From positions 1 through 64,000 of the forward strand of contig NZ_JAJEWI010000010.1 of the NCBI RefSeq assembly GCF_020687785.1: a stretch of 64,000 nucleotides of DNA, written 5' to 3'. Below are positions 26,186 through 34,300 of the stretch, piece by piece. The DNA comes from Sphingopyxis yananensis (lineage in GTDB: Bacteria; Pseudomonadota; Alphaproteobacteria; Sphingomonadales; Sphingomonadaceae). How positions within the stretch are numbered: the stretch's first letter is position 1; each line of letters opens with the position of its first letter. The notes under the pieces were generated by a model, which was not told the origin of the DNA, ran no database searches, and saw nothing but the letters and a program-made list of their open reading frames with translations. Made by a program: the position numbers and the translations under genes.

Positions 26186-28747
26186 ATGACGAATTATTTT
26201 GAACGGGCGCGTGCCAAGCGCCCTTCCGTCCTGCTGCTGAGCAGCGTTGCCGTCACGGGCTTATCCCCGATGGCTCAAGCACAAGATGTTACGGCGACCA
26301 GGGAAATCGCATCTGAGCATAGCGGCCTTTCCGAAATCATTGTGACCGCCAACCGCCGTGCCGAGCGCAGCCAAGATGTACCGATTATGATTACCGCTTT
26401 GTCGCCGCAGCGGATGGAGCAGCAAGGCATCGCGAAAGAGCAAGATTTGCAAGCCAGCGTGCCCGGTCTTGTGGTTGGTCCCAATGGCAATGGCTCACGC
26501 GAGGCGCAAAGCTTCACCATTCGCGGCCAAGGCGCGACCTTCCAAGCGTCGCCCGGCGTGGTGGTTTATCAAAATGAAGTGCCCTTGGCGTCTGCCGTGA
26601 CGATCAGTCAGCAAGGCGGCCCTGGTGCCTTTGTTGATTTGGAAAATCTGCAAGTTTTGTCCGGTCCGCAAGGCACGCTATTTGGCCGTAACACCACGGG
26701 CGGCGCCGTATTGCTGACCGCGAAAAAGCCGACCAATGAATTTGGTGGTTGGTTCAAGGCGGAAACCGGCAATTATAAGCGCGCCTATATGGAAGGTGCG
26801 GTCAATATTCCGGTGATTGACGACAAATTGCTGGTCCGCGCTGTCGCCGCTTATCACAGCCGCCGTGGTTTCACCGAAGATGTGGTGTGGAACAAATATC
26901 GCGACAATGAAAATTGGTATTCGGGCCGTTTGGGCGTCACGCTGCGTCCCTTTGAAGGCGTGGAAAATTATACCATGGCTTATATTGGCGACAGCGACAC
27001 CAATGGCGCGGGTCTTGTCCATCGCGGCTTTAATATTGATGGGCTGAAGGCCGTGGGCTTCTGTTCTGATGGTGCGCCAGTCCCAAATTTGGGTGTGCCA
27101 TGCGATCTTTACCGCGAAATCACGAACAATGCCGAAGATATGGGGCCGCGCAAAACGGCCTTTTCGACCGATGTGTATCAGAAAACCAAGCATTGGGGCG
27201 TCAACAACAGCACCGAAATTGAGCTGAGCGAAACGCTTACCCTGCGCAATATTTTCAGCTGGCAACGCCTGCGCATCGGCTATCGCTATGATGGTGATGC
27301 GACGCCGCTGCAACAGCATGATGTGGATGCGGGCCGCTTGCCACCAGCAGGCGTGGTGACACTGCCTGTTTGGAATATTCCGGTTACTTATAATAATAAT
27401 ACGGGCGGAACCGAACGGTATCGCGACGATCAAGAGCAGTTCACCGAAGAATTGCAACTGCAAGGTCAATCGTTCAACAATGCGTTGGATTGGACTGTCG
27501 GTGGCTTTTATTTCCGTCATAAGCCCGTTGGCCCACAAGGTTCACGTGCGGTGATTTATTGCCCGGCGCTCTACACCGGAAATTGCGAAGCCAGCTTCAA
27601 CCGCTATGGCAATGCGAGCAAATCCAAGGCGCTTTATGCGCAGGCCACGCTCGATTTCGGTGCGATAACGCCGAGCTTGGAAGGGCTGCGTTTGACCGGT
27701 GGCTATCGTTATACTTGGGATCATGTCACGGGATTTGCTCGTCAATTCAGCCGCGTGTCGTCCATTCCGGGTGATGTTGGCTTTGGCCAAGCCAAATGTT
27801 CGAAGGATGGCTCGATTGTCGATTTTGATCGCGCCGACGAGCTGTGCAACTTCAGCGGAGATTTAAAAACAAAATCGCCGACATGGACCGTCGGGGTCGA
27901 TTATAAAGTTGATCCTAATGTGATGCTGTTCGCCAAAGTCAGTCGTGGATATAAGGCTGGCGGATTCAACAGCTATTCCGTGCGCTCATCCACCCAAACA
28001 TTTTTGCCAGAATATTTAACCTCTTATGAGGCAGGTATCAAATCCGACTTCTATTTGGGGAAAATTCCATTCCGCTTCAATATGGCCGCTTATTCACTGG
28101 ATTATACAGATATTCAGCGCGCGGTTGCCGATTATAATCCGGAAAATGGAGCGAGCGGTTCCCGCATTTTCAATGCCGATGCCCGCATTCGGGGTTTGGA
28201 AATTGAAGCTTCAGCCCGTCCTGTTCAAGGTTTAACCTTGTCGGGCAACTTTGGTCTGACCGACGGGAAGTATAAGGATTATAACTATACCACTGTGACG
28301 GGCGGTCTTGGCTGTAACGGCGTCGTTGCTCCGGGCGGCGTCATTGATATGTCGTGCATCGACATGCAATATACGGCAAAGTATATTTGGAGTGCGAATG
28401 CTGCTTATGATCTGCCGTTGGCCGATAATAATGGCACGCTATCCTTCTTCCTTAGCTATTCGCACACATCGAAGCAAAATACGGAAGCTGCTAATCTGCC
28501 TACGGTGCAACCAGGTTCAATTTTGCAACCATTTGGTTTGATGAATGCTTCGATTGATTGGCGCAATGTTGGTGGTTCCAATTTGGACATGGGCGTATTC
28601 GCTACCAACCTGACCAATAAGCTGTATCGCATCAGCAATACCAATGTTTATGATCAAGCGAGCCTCCTTTATTGGAGCAACATGTATGGCGAGCCGCGTA
28701 TGTATGGTTTGCGCGCAACCATCCGATTTGGAGGTGAAAAGCATTAA
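26186..28747 (+). CDS. TonB-dependent outer-membrane receptor (TBDR-1)
   Basis: About 853 residues. ATG at 26186 is the safest start; GTG at 26177 and TTG at 26180 lie nearer the GGGGAGAG signal and are possible. It has a signal peptide ending near MAQAQD, a TonB box EIIVTANRRAERSQDVPIMI, a plug with QSFTIRGQGATFQASPGVVV and LSGPQGTLFGRNTTGGAVLL, and a barrel ending MYGLRATIRFGGEKH. It is strikingly similar to TBDR-3 (39088) through the plug and early barrel, including QGGPGAFVDLENLQVLSGPQ, so the two arose by duplication. It diverges from HxD...H A and is followed by a VOC gene. Likely imports the pathway substrate. Confidence 0.92.
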   Translation: MTNYFERARAKRPSVLLLSSVAVTGLSPMAQAQDVTATREIASEHSGLSEIIVTANRRAERSQDVPIMITALSPQRMEQQGIAKEQDLQASVPGLVVGPNGNGSREAQSFTIRGQGATFQASPGVVVYQNEVPLASAVTISQQGGPGAFVDLENLQVLSGPQGTLFGRNTTGGAVLLTAKKPTNEFGGWFKAETGNYKRAYMEGAVNIPVIDDKLLVRAVAAYHSRRGFTEDVVWNKYRDNENWYSGRLGVTLRPFEGVENYTMAYIGDSDTNGAGLVHRGFNIDGLKAVGFCSDGAPVPNLGVPCDLYREITNNAEDMGPRKTAFSTDVYQKTKHWGVNNSTEIELSETLTLRNIFSWQRLRIGYRYDGDATPLQQHDVDAGRLPPAGVVTLPVWNIPVTYNNNTGGTERYRDDQEQFTEELQLQGQSFNNALDWTVGGFYFRHKPVGPQGSRAVIYCPALYTGNCEASFNRYGNASKSKALYAQATLDFGAITPSLEGLRLTGGYRYTWDHVTGFARQFSRVSSIPGDVGFGQAKCSKDGSIVDFDRADELCNFSGDLKTKSPTWTVGVDYKVDPNVMLFAKVSRGYKAGGFNSYSVRSSTQTFLPEYLTSYEAGIKSDFYLGKIPFRFNMAAYSLDYTDIQRAVADYNPENGASGSRIFNADARIRGLEIEASARPVQGLTLSGNFGLTDGKYKDYNYTTVTGGLGCNGVVAPGGVIDMSCIDMQYTAKYIWSANAAYDLPLADNNGTLSFFLSYSHTSKQNTEAANLPTVQPGSILQPFGLMNASIDWRNVGGSNLDMGVFATNLTNKLYRISNTNVYDQASLLYWSNMYGEPRMYGLRATIRFGGEKH

Positions 28748-28752
28748 TTAAT

Positions 28753-28780
28753 AACAGGGGGGGGATTATGCGCCCCCCTG
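28753..28780 (+). terminator. hairpin after TBDR-1
   Basis: ACAGGGGGG pairs with CCCCCCTGT around ten bases, followed by CGTCATTTTC. It lies between the receptor and the VOC gene, so it may lower, not abolish, read-through into that gene. Confidence 0.6.
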
Positions 28781-28817
28781 TCGTCATTTTCTTATCTCTA
28801 CTATAGAAAGATGCGTA

Positions 28818-29225
28818 ATGTCGAACCCAACACCGGGCATGTTTACCAAATTGATTGTCGATGACGAAGAAAAGATGACCGATTATTACACCTCGGTCTA
28901 TCGGTTAAATGCGGCTGTTCGCGTGGACGGCAATAGCGTGGGGACAGGCGAATCCTTTCGTGAGGTGATTTTGACCCAGGGCGCGGATATGAGCAGTGGT
29001 ACATTGGTGATGTTCAAATTCACCGATCGTCCGGCTCCTCGGGATCAGCAGGTCATATTGGGCTTTGTCACCGATGATATGGATGCGCTGAAAGCGCGTA
29101 TCGTCGCCAATGGCGGCGCATTGGTTGGCTCAACCCGCGATGAAGTTAGCCACGGAGTGCGTGTGCAATTTTCACAAGACCCTGAAGGGGCCTTGGCCGA
29201 AAATGTGCAGATGCTCGCGCATTAA
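28818..29225 (+). CDS. VOC-family (glyoxalase/dioxygenase-fold) protein (VOC-1)
   Basis: A 135-residue single VOC module: MFTKLIVDDEEKMTDYYTSV opens the first beta-alpha-beta unit, and VQFSQDPEGALAENVQML is the typical closing strand with a metal-ligand-like Glu. Family members include glyoxalases, extradiol dioxygenases, epimerases and binding proteins, so no reaction can be assigned. It starts about 70 bases after TBDR-1. A similar-size VOC gene lies in the BVMO-3 operon at 46814, so a VOC protein accompanies two of the three modules. Confidence 0.8.
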   Translation: MSNPTPGMFTKLIVDDEEKMTDYYTSVYRLNAAVRVDGNSVGTGESFREVILTQGADMSSGTLVMFKFTDRPAPRDQQVILGFVTDDMDALKARIVANGGALVGSTRDEVSHGVRVQFSQDPEGALAENVQMLAH

Positions 29226-29249
29226 TTTAGAATTTCGGGACGTTATATT

Positions 29250-29281
29250 GGGGTATGCGGCCATGCCCCATACCCCTTTTT
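29250..29281 (+). terminator. Rho-independent terminator after VOC-1
   Basis: GGGGTATG pairs with CATACCCC around eleven bases (itself containing GGC...GCC) and is followed by five T. It separates the gene from the convergent TetR gene. Confidence 0.8.
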
Positions 29282-29301
29282 CTTGGAGAAATAGTGCGGT
29301 T

Positions 29302-29994
29302 TTAGGCTTTGATTTCGGCCGCTGTGACCTGTGCTAATTCTTCTTCTGCCAAATAGCGCTGGAATACCTCGTCTCTAATTCCCAGCCCACGCGCACAAAA
29401 TATCGTGGCATCGCGAGCGAGCGCTTTCCTGTCACCATCATAGGGCGTCGAGCGGAAGGGCAGGCGCAGGATGGCGTTCATCATCGAACCGATATGTTCG
29501 TTAAACATGGTTAGGTTGCGCACGCTCATCGGCTCGCCGATCAGATCTCCATCGGCCCGCGCTTCGTCATAATTTTTCTGCAGCACCTTTGCATATAGAC
29601 GCTGGGACCGACGATAAACCAAGCTTGCCAAATATCCATCGCTCGCGAGGCTGGCCATATTCAGGCGATAACCAATTTGTGCTGGACCATCAGGATCGGC
29701 CAAAATACCGCTGAAATAGGCGAACAGCGAATGGACGATGCCCTTTGCACCAGAGTGGGCGTGTCGCAGTTGGGTCCAATTTTCGTCTTGTTCGCGGAAC
29801 GCTTGTCGTAAAACGGCGCGGTAGAGTGCGAGTTTTGATGGGAAATGGCGATAGACCAAGGCTTCGGAAACCTGCGCCGCCTTTGCAATATCCAAAGTTT
29901 TGGCGCCTTCATAGCCTTGGCTGGCGAAGACCTGCCTTGCGGCAGCTAAGATAATCGTCCGCCGTTCGGCTCCGGTAATGCGCTTCTTCGTCAT
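29302..29994 (-). CDS. TetR-family transcriptional regulator
   Basis: A 230-residue regulator. The N-terminal helix-turn-helix is AGERR-type: RTIILAAARQVFASQGYEGA followed by KTLDIAKAAQVSEALVYRHF, with a helical ligand domain behind it. It diverges from the HSL esterase, and the 257-base gap holds the best-formed operator of the GTNAG-N6-CTTAC class (30188). TetR repressors usually bind in their own divergent promoter, so this protein is the prime candidate for controlling all the sites of that class in the window (inference). Confidence 0.88.
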   Translation of the reverse strand: MTKKRITGAERRTIILAAARQVFASQGYEGAKTLDIAKAAQVSEALVYRHFPSKLALYRAVLRQAFREQDENWTQLRHAHSGAKGIVHSLFAYFSGILADPDGPAQIGYRLNMASLASDGYLASLVYRRSQRLYAKVLQKNYDEARADGDLIGEPMSVRNLTMFNEHIGSMMNAILRLPFRSTPYDGDRKALARDATIFCARGLGIRDEVFQRYLAEEELAQVTAAEIKA

Positions 29995-30187
29995 GCTGAC
30001 TGGAAATGGGCAGATTTGCGGCGGCTGTCAATCATTGCGTCCGGACCGAGTTTGATTTGCAGAGCCATGCTGTTTGGCTGACGGTTTGAAAAAAATGGCG
30101 GCTTGGAGAGAAACGCTCGCGTAAGAGGTGATAAAAGGCAGAAAATATTCCTTCGCATCGGTTGACACTGACATAGGGTCAGTAAAT

Positions 30188-30207
30188 AAGTAAGCACATG
30201 CTTACTT
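30188..30207. promoter_or_regulatory. inverted-repeat operator candidate, site f (best copy)
   Basis: AAGTAAG, six bases (CACATG, itself ending the symmetrical CA/TG), CTTACTT: nine-base arms AAGTAAGCA and TGCTTACTT are exact complements around two bases. It sits between the divergent TetR and HSL esterase genes, 45 bases before the esterase start. Confidence 0.7.
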
Positions 30208-30251
30208 TAGTGGGCAATCAAAATATCACAAGAGTTTGAGGGGGTGCCCTA

Positions 30252-31184
30252 ATGCCTTTAGATCCACAGATAGAGCAAATGCTCGCCGCTATGCCGGAAT
30301 GGCCGGGCGTTCGTGGTGTGCCATTGGATATGTTGCGCCAATCAGTGCATGATTCATCGGTCAACATTCCGCCTGCCGCCGATGCGATTGTCGCGCGCAC
30401 GGAAGATCGCGCTATCGCAGGTCCAGACGGTGATTTGCCCGTTCGCATTTATTGGCCCCAAGCCGAAGGCATCCGCCCCATTGTCATTTACTTCCACGGT
30501 GGTGGCTATGTGATGGGCGATTTGGATACGCAGGATATGATTGCGCGGGCCTTTTGTGCATGGTCTGACGCCATTGTTGTTTCGGTCGATTATCGCCTGG
30601 CTCCCGAGCATCGCTTCCCTGCGGGGATCGATGATGGCTATGCCGCCTTAAATTGGGCGGCGGCTCATGGCGCCGAAATCGGCGGCGATAACAGCCGTTT
30701 GGGCCTTGCCGGCGATAGCGCGGGTGGCAATATCGCCACAGCGTTGGCGCTGCGTGCCCGTGATCAAAATGGACCAAAGGTCAAGGCCTTGGTGAATATT
30801 TATGGATCGGCCAATGCACCGACCAATCCCACGCCTTCGGCGATTGAATTTGCCGACGGTCCGATTTTGCGTTCCGATGACATTCAATGGTTTTGGGAAA
30901 ATTACCTAACCCATCCAGAGGTTGAGCAAAACCACCAAGAAGCTTCGCCGCTGCGCGCGGAAAGCTTGGCGAACTTGCCTGCCGCCTTCATCGGCACGGC
31001 GGAATATGACCCCTCGCGTGATGACAGCGAAGCCTTCGCCGCCCGACTTGCCGATGAAGGCAATGAGGTGGTGATGAAACGTTACGACGGCATGGTGCAT
31101 GGATTTGCGTCATGGGTTGGATTTTTGCCCGGCGCACGCGCTGTGATGCAGGAAAGCAGCCAGTTCCTTAGAGATCATTTATAA
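30252..31184 (+). CDS. alpha/beta-hydrolase, hormone-sensitive-lipase (HSL) family esterase
   Basis: A 310-residue cytoplasmic esterase. Oxyanion-hole motif HGGG (residues 82-85 in YFHGGGYVMGD), nucleophile S156 in GDSAGGN, acid D253 in TAEYDPSRDD and catalytic H283 in DGMVHGFASW. HSL-type enzymes cut carboxylic esters, often of bulky or lactone substrates. Because BVMOs make esters or lactones from ketones, this gene, placed next to BVMO-1 with an SDR in between, fits the hydrolysis step that follows (inference). The start follows GAGGGGG. It is three bases from the next frame, so likely an operon with the SDR. Confidence 0.9.
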   Translation: MPLDPQIEQMLAAMPEWPGVRGVPLDMLRQSVHDSSVNIPPAADAIVARTEDRAIAGPDGDLPVRIYWPQAEGIRPIVIYFHGGGYVMGDLDTQDMIARAFCAWSDAIVVSVDYRLAPEHRFPAGIDDGYAALNWAAAHGAEIGGDNSRLGLAGDSAGGNIATALALRARDQNGPKVKALVNIYGSANAPTNPTPSAIEFADGPILRSDDIQWFWENYLTHPEVEQNHQEASPLRAESLANLPAAFIGTAEYDPSRDDSEAFAARLADEGNEVVMKRYDGMVHGFASWVGFLPGARAVMQESSQFLRDHL

Positions 31185-31199
31185 GTTTTGGTGAGAGTT

Positions 31200-32054
31200 A
31201 TGGGTAAAGATACAGACGTATTTAGCAGCGGCATCGCCGTGGTGACGGGCGCAGGCGCGGGCATTGGTTCCGGCCTTGCTCGCCGTTTGGGCGCGCTGGG
31301 GATGACGGTGATCGTCGCCGACATCAATATGGACAAGGCGGAGCAAGTGGCTGCCAGCATCATCGCAGGCGGCGGAAAAGCCGAAGCCGTGCGGGTGGAT
31401 GTGTCGGTTCCAGCAGAACTGGACGCGCTGGCCGATCATGTGATTAAACATCATGGTCCGGTGAAGCTGCTGATTAACAATGCCGGCATTGAAACGCTGG
31501 GTTATGTGTGGGAAATTCCGGCAGATCGCTGGGAAAAAACGTTGGATATCAATATCCACGGCGTGGTGCATGGGGTACGCGCCTTTGCGCCGCATATGAT
31601 CGCCCATGGCGCAGAAGCCTATATCGCCAATCTCGCATCGGTGGGGTCGTTCGGCATTATGCCAACGCAGACCTCCTATATGATGTCGAAACATGCCATC
31701 CAGTCGTTCAGCGAATGCCTCTATCTGGAAATGCAAGTGGCCGGTGCGCCGATCCACGTGTCGTCGATCATTCCAGGCATGTTGAAGACCGAGATTTTCA
31801 ACGCCGAAGCGGGCGAGGGGGAACCTGCAGCCGCCGCTGCCCATCGCCGCAAAATGTTTGAAATGATGCGCGATTATGGCATGGATTTGGACGAAGGCTG
31901 CCGCTTGTTTGTCGAGCAAATTGCCGAAAAGAAATTCTGGGTTCACAGCCAGCCGGATATGAGCCGTGACATGATTGCCGCGCGTGCCGCGTTCATTCAA
32001 AGTCAAGAAGCACCAGCGCTGTCGCCGGAAGTGGAGCATCTGCTTCAACATTAA
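31200..32054 (+). CDS. SDR
   Basis: A 284-residue SDR. ATG at 31200 (MGKDTDVFSSG) is preferred over an earlier GTG at 31188. Motifs: VVTGAGAGIGSGLARRLGAL, acidic VADINMDKA for NAD, INNAGIETLGYVW, Ser in NLASVGSFGIM and YMMSK. The C terminus carries an extra helical region (AEAGEGEPAAAAAHRRKMFE) typical of the larger classical SDRs that act on hydrophobic alcohols. Fifteen bases after the esterase gene, so co-transcribed. It may oxidise the alcohol freed by ester cleavage. Confidence 0.87.
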   Translation: MGKDTDVFSSGIAVVTGAGAGIGSGLARRLGALGMTVIVADINMDKAEQVAASIIAGGGKAEAVRVDVSVPAELDALADHVIKHHGPVKLLINNAGIETLGYVWEIPADRWEKTLDINIHGVVHGVRAFAPHMIAHGAEAYIANLASVGSFGIMPTQTSYMMSKHAIQSFSECLYLEMQVAGAPIHVSSIIPGMLKTEIFNAEAGEGEPAAAAAHRRKMFEMMRDYGMDLDEGCRLFVEQIAEKKFWVHSQPDMSRDMIAARAAFIQSQEAPALSPEVEHLLQH

Positions 32055-32103
32055 ACGACACATTCTGGCGCGCTGCGGCCGGATTTGAAATGACCAAAAA
32101 AAG

Positions 32104-32132
32104 AAGCCCGCTAAGTCTTGCTTAGCGGGCTT
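32104..32132. terminator. bidirectional Rho-independent terminator
   Basis: AAGCCCGCTAAG and CTTAGCGGGCTT pair perfectly around TCTTG. An A-run lies on the left and T-rich sequence on the right, so it can serve both the SDR (plus) and the convergent BVMO-1 (minus). Confidence 0.9.
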
Positions 32133-32173
32133 TCTAGTTGGCTGGGAGAGGCTCCAGCAAGAGATTTCAAAAC

Positions 32174-34105
32174 TTATTTGTGAAGGATGTAGCTGCCATC
32201 CTTGGGCCCACGTGTGGCGTTGAAGAAATCGACCAAGCGCCATGGCCAAGACAGGAACACGCGGCCCTTGCTATTGTTATAATAGCTGTTGGCCTTGGGA
32301 TGGGACCAGATCATCTGCTTCATCCGTTCGTCGACTTCTTCGTTCCAATCCCAAAACGCCTTTTCGGTCACTTCAAAGCTTTTCGCATCCCCTTCATTGA
32401 TGCGGTCCAAAGCTTCGATTATCCAATTGACTTGGCATTCCGAAATGAGATTTTGACCGGCGGCATGGTTGGGCGCGCTGTTGGGACCAACGGTATGGAA
32501 ATAATTGGGGAAATCGGGGATGCACATGCCTAGATAGCTGCGCGCATCTTCTTCGCCCCAAAGCTCGCCCAAATTTTTCCCATTGCGGCCAATGATCTGC
32601 AAATCGCCGGTCATTTTCGCGACCGCAAAGCCCGTGGCGCAGATGATGACATCGGCTTCGAAAACGCTGCCATCTTTTGCTTCGATGCCATTGGGAAGAA
32701 TGCGCGCTATCCCTTGATCTATCAATTCCACATTGGGGCGTAGCAGCGCGTCATACCAGCCGTTGTCGAGAATAATGCGTTTGGAAAAAATCGGGAAATC
32801 TGGAGTCAATTTCGCAATCAAATCCGGACGATCGGCGAAGCGTTGATGCATATACATCAGGGCATATTGTCGGATCGCATCATTATGCGCCGAAACGGCC
32901 AGATCATTGCCCGCATAGGCAGGGTCCATCACGACGTTTGCGAACAACCCATCGGCTGCGGACCAATAGACGCGGAAACGGAACCATTGTTTGAAATGGG
33001 GGATATTTTCCAACGCCCATTTCATCCCCTCTTCGACCTCATTGGCGATTTCAGGGTTAAACAAGGTCCAATGCTTGGAACGTTGATAAACCGCCAGTGC
33101 GCCAACTTGCGGAGCAATCGCACCGACCAATTGCGCAGAGCTTGCCCCCGTACCGATCACGGCAACGCGCTTGCCTTTTAGATCCAAATCGCGCGGCCAA
33201 TCGGCGGTGTGAACCACTGGGCCATTAAAGCTATTCAGGCCTTCAATGTCAGGGAATTTATAGCGGTTTACAGGACCGTGGCCGTTAATCACGGCGTTGG
33301 CAGTTATCACTTCCGTCTGGCCATCGGCCTTGCGAATGGTGACCGCCCAAGTGGCGTTGGCTTCGTCATAAACAAGGCGTTCCACCTTGCTGTTAAAGCG
33401 AATATTTTCACGAATGCCTGATTTGTCAGCCACTTCCAGCATATAGTGCTGCATATCCGCGCCTTGCGGATGATAATGCTGCCACTGGGTCCAAATTTCC
33501 CAGCTAAAGCTATAGAAATGGCTTGGTGTATCAACGCCGACACCGGGGTAGCGATTTTCATACCATGTGCCGCCGACTTCGGCATTCTTCTCAATTACGA
33601 CATAGTCATAGCCCGCTTCGCCTAATTTGATGGCGGCGGCCATTCCCGTCATGCCTGCGCCGATAACAAGCACTTTGAAATCTTTGCCATTTTGTGGGCG
33701 CGTAGCTTGGGCCGAACGATCAATCCAAGGTTTGAATCCGCATTGGTCGAATACCAAAGGCACAAATTCATGTGAGACGTCTTCTCCTGCGGTCACGGTC
33801 ATGATGCGTTGCAGAAGAGCGGACTCAATTGGCTCGTCGGTGTAGCCGACGCCGGTGGTCAGTAATTTATGCATTTTTGCGCGCAGATCGGCGATCAGCG
33901 CTTCGGGAATTTCGACGACGTCCGGCGAAAATGCTGGGCGGATGAAGGGAGCAAATTGCTCCAAAGTGGCCGAGTCATGCGATAAATGCACATAGGCGGC
34001 CAGCACCGTGTGAATATTGGCTTGCTGAAGGGCCGACTGCAATTCGGAGCTATCGGGCAGCAAGGGCGCAGATGTGATATTATAAGGCGCTGTCGCGACG
34101 GTCAT
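32174..34105 (-). CDS. Baeyer-Villiger monooxygenase, HAPMO-like (BVMO-1)
   Basis: A 643-residue class B flavoprotein monooxygenase that would use FAD, NADPH and O2 to insert oxygen next to a carbonyl. FAD motif VIGAGMTGMAAAIKLGEAGY (near residues 148-167), EVGGTWYENRYPGVGVDTPS, the BVMO fingerprint FNGPVVHTADWP (residues 293-304) and a second Rossmann motif VIGTGASSAQLVGAI for NADPH. About 140 extra N-terminal residues place it with 4-hydroxyacetophenone monooxygenase (about 640 residues) rather than cyclohexanone monooxygenase (about 540). An operator-like repeat lies 18 bases upstream of the start. The substrate could be an aryl, steroid-like or terpenoid ketone. Confidence 0.92.
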   Translation of the reverse strand: MTVATAPYNITSAPLLPDSSELQSALQQANIHTVLAAYVHLSHDSATLEQFAPFIRPAFSPDVVEIPEALIADLRAKMHKLLTTGVGYTDEPIESALLQRIMTVTAGEDVSHEFVPLVFDQCGFKPWIDRSAQATRPQNGKDFKVLVIGAGMTGMAAAIKLGEAGYDYVVIEKNAEVGGTWYENRYPGVGVDTPSHFYSFSWEIWTQWQHYHPQGADMQHYMLEVADKSGIRENIRFNSKVERLVYDEANATWAVTIRKADGQTEVITANAVINGHGPVNRYKFPDIEGLNSFNGPVVHTADWPRDLDLKGKRVAVIGTGASSAQLVGAIAPQVGALAVYQRSKHWTLFNPEIANEVEEGMKWALENIPHFKQWFRFRVYWSAADGLFANVVMDPAYAGNDLAVSAHNDAIRQYALMYMHQRFADRPDLIAKLTPDFPIFSKRIILDNGWYDALLRPNVELIDQGIARILPNGIEAKDGSVFEADVIICATGFAVAKMTGDLQIIGRNGKNLGELWGEEDARSYLGMCIPDFPNYFHTVGPNSAPNHAAGQNLISECQVNWIIEALDRINEGDAKSFEVTEKAFWDWNEEVDERMKQMIWSHPKANSYYNNSKGRVFLSWPWRLVDFFNATRGPKDGSYILHK

Positions 34106-34122
34106 GGATATTCTTTCTCCAT

Positions 34123-34142
34123 TTGTGAGTATTTACTTACAT
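34123..34142. promoter_or_regulatory. inverted-repeat operator candidate, site g (GTNAG-N6-CTTAC class)
   Basis: TTGTGAG, six bases, CTTACAT, just upstream of BVMO-1 and overlapping where its promoter should lie. It has the same six-base spacing as site f. Confidence 0.55.
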
Positions 34143-34262
34143 ATTGTTTGACACGTTTAAAGGCAATAAGAAAATGCTGATTTTCTAGGTTTAACTCGGT
34201 GGTTATAGGCGGCCGATGGCCGAGCCTCTATCGTGGATAAACTGGATGGACATAGAGAATGG

Positions 34263-34285
34263 GGAGCGGGGCAAACTGCCGCTCC
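34263..34285 (-). terminator. possible terminator after the MFS gene
   Basis: GGAGCGG and CCGCTCC pair around nine bases, 16 bases beyond the stop of the minus-strand transporter. There is no clear T-run, so confidence is modest. Confidence 0.45.
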
Positions 34286-34300
34286 GCACGAATTTACCAC

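Noticed and set aside
31179-32249. Minus-strand 356-residue open frame
   Set aside because: It is antisense to the SDR at 31200 and crosses the terminator at 32104; no motif.
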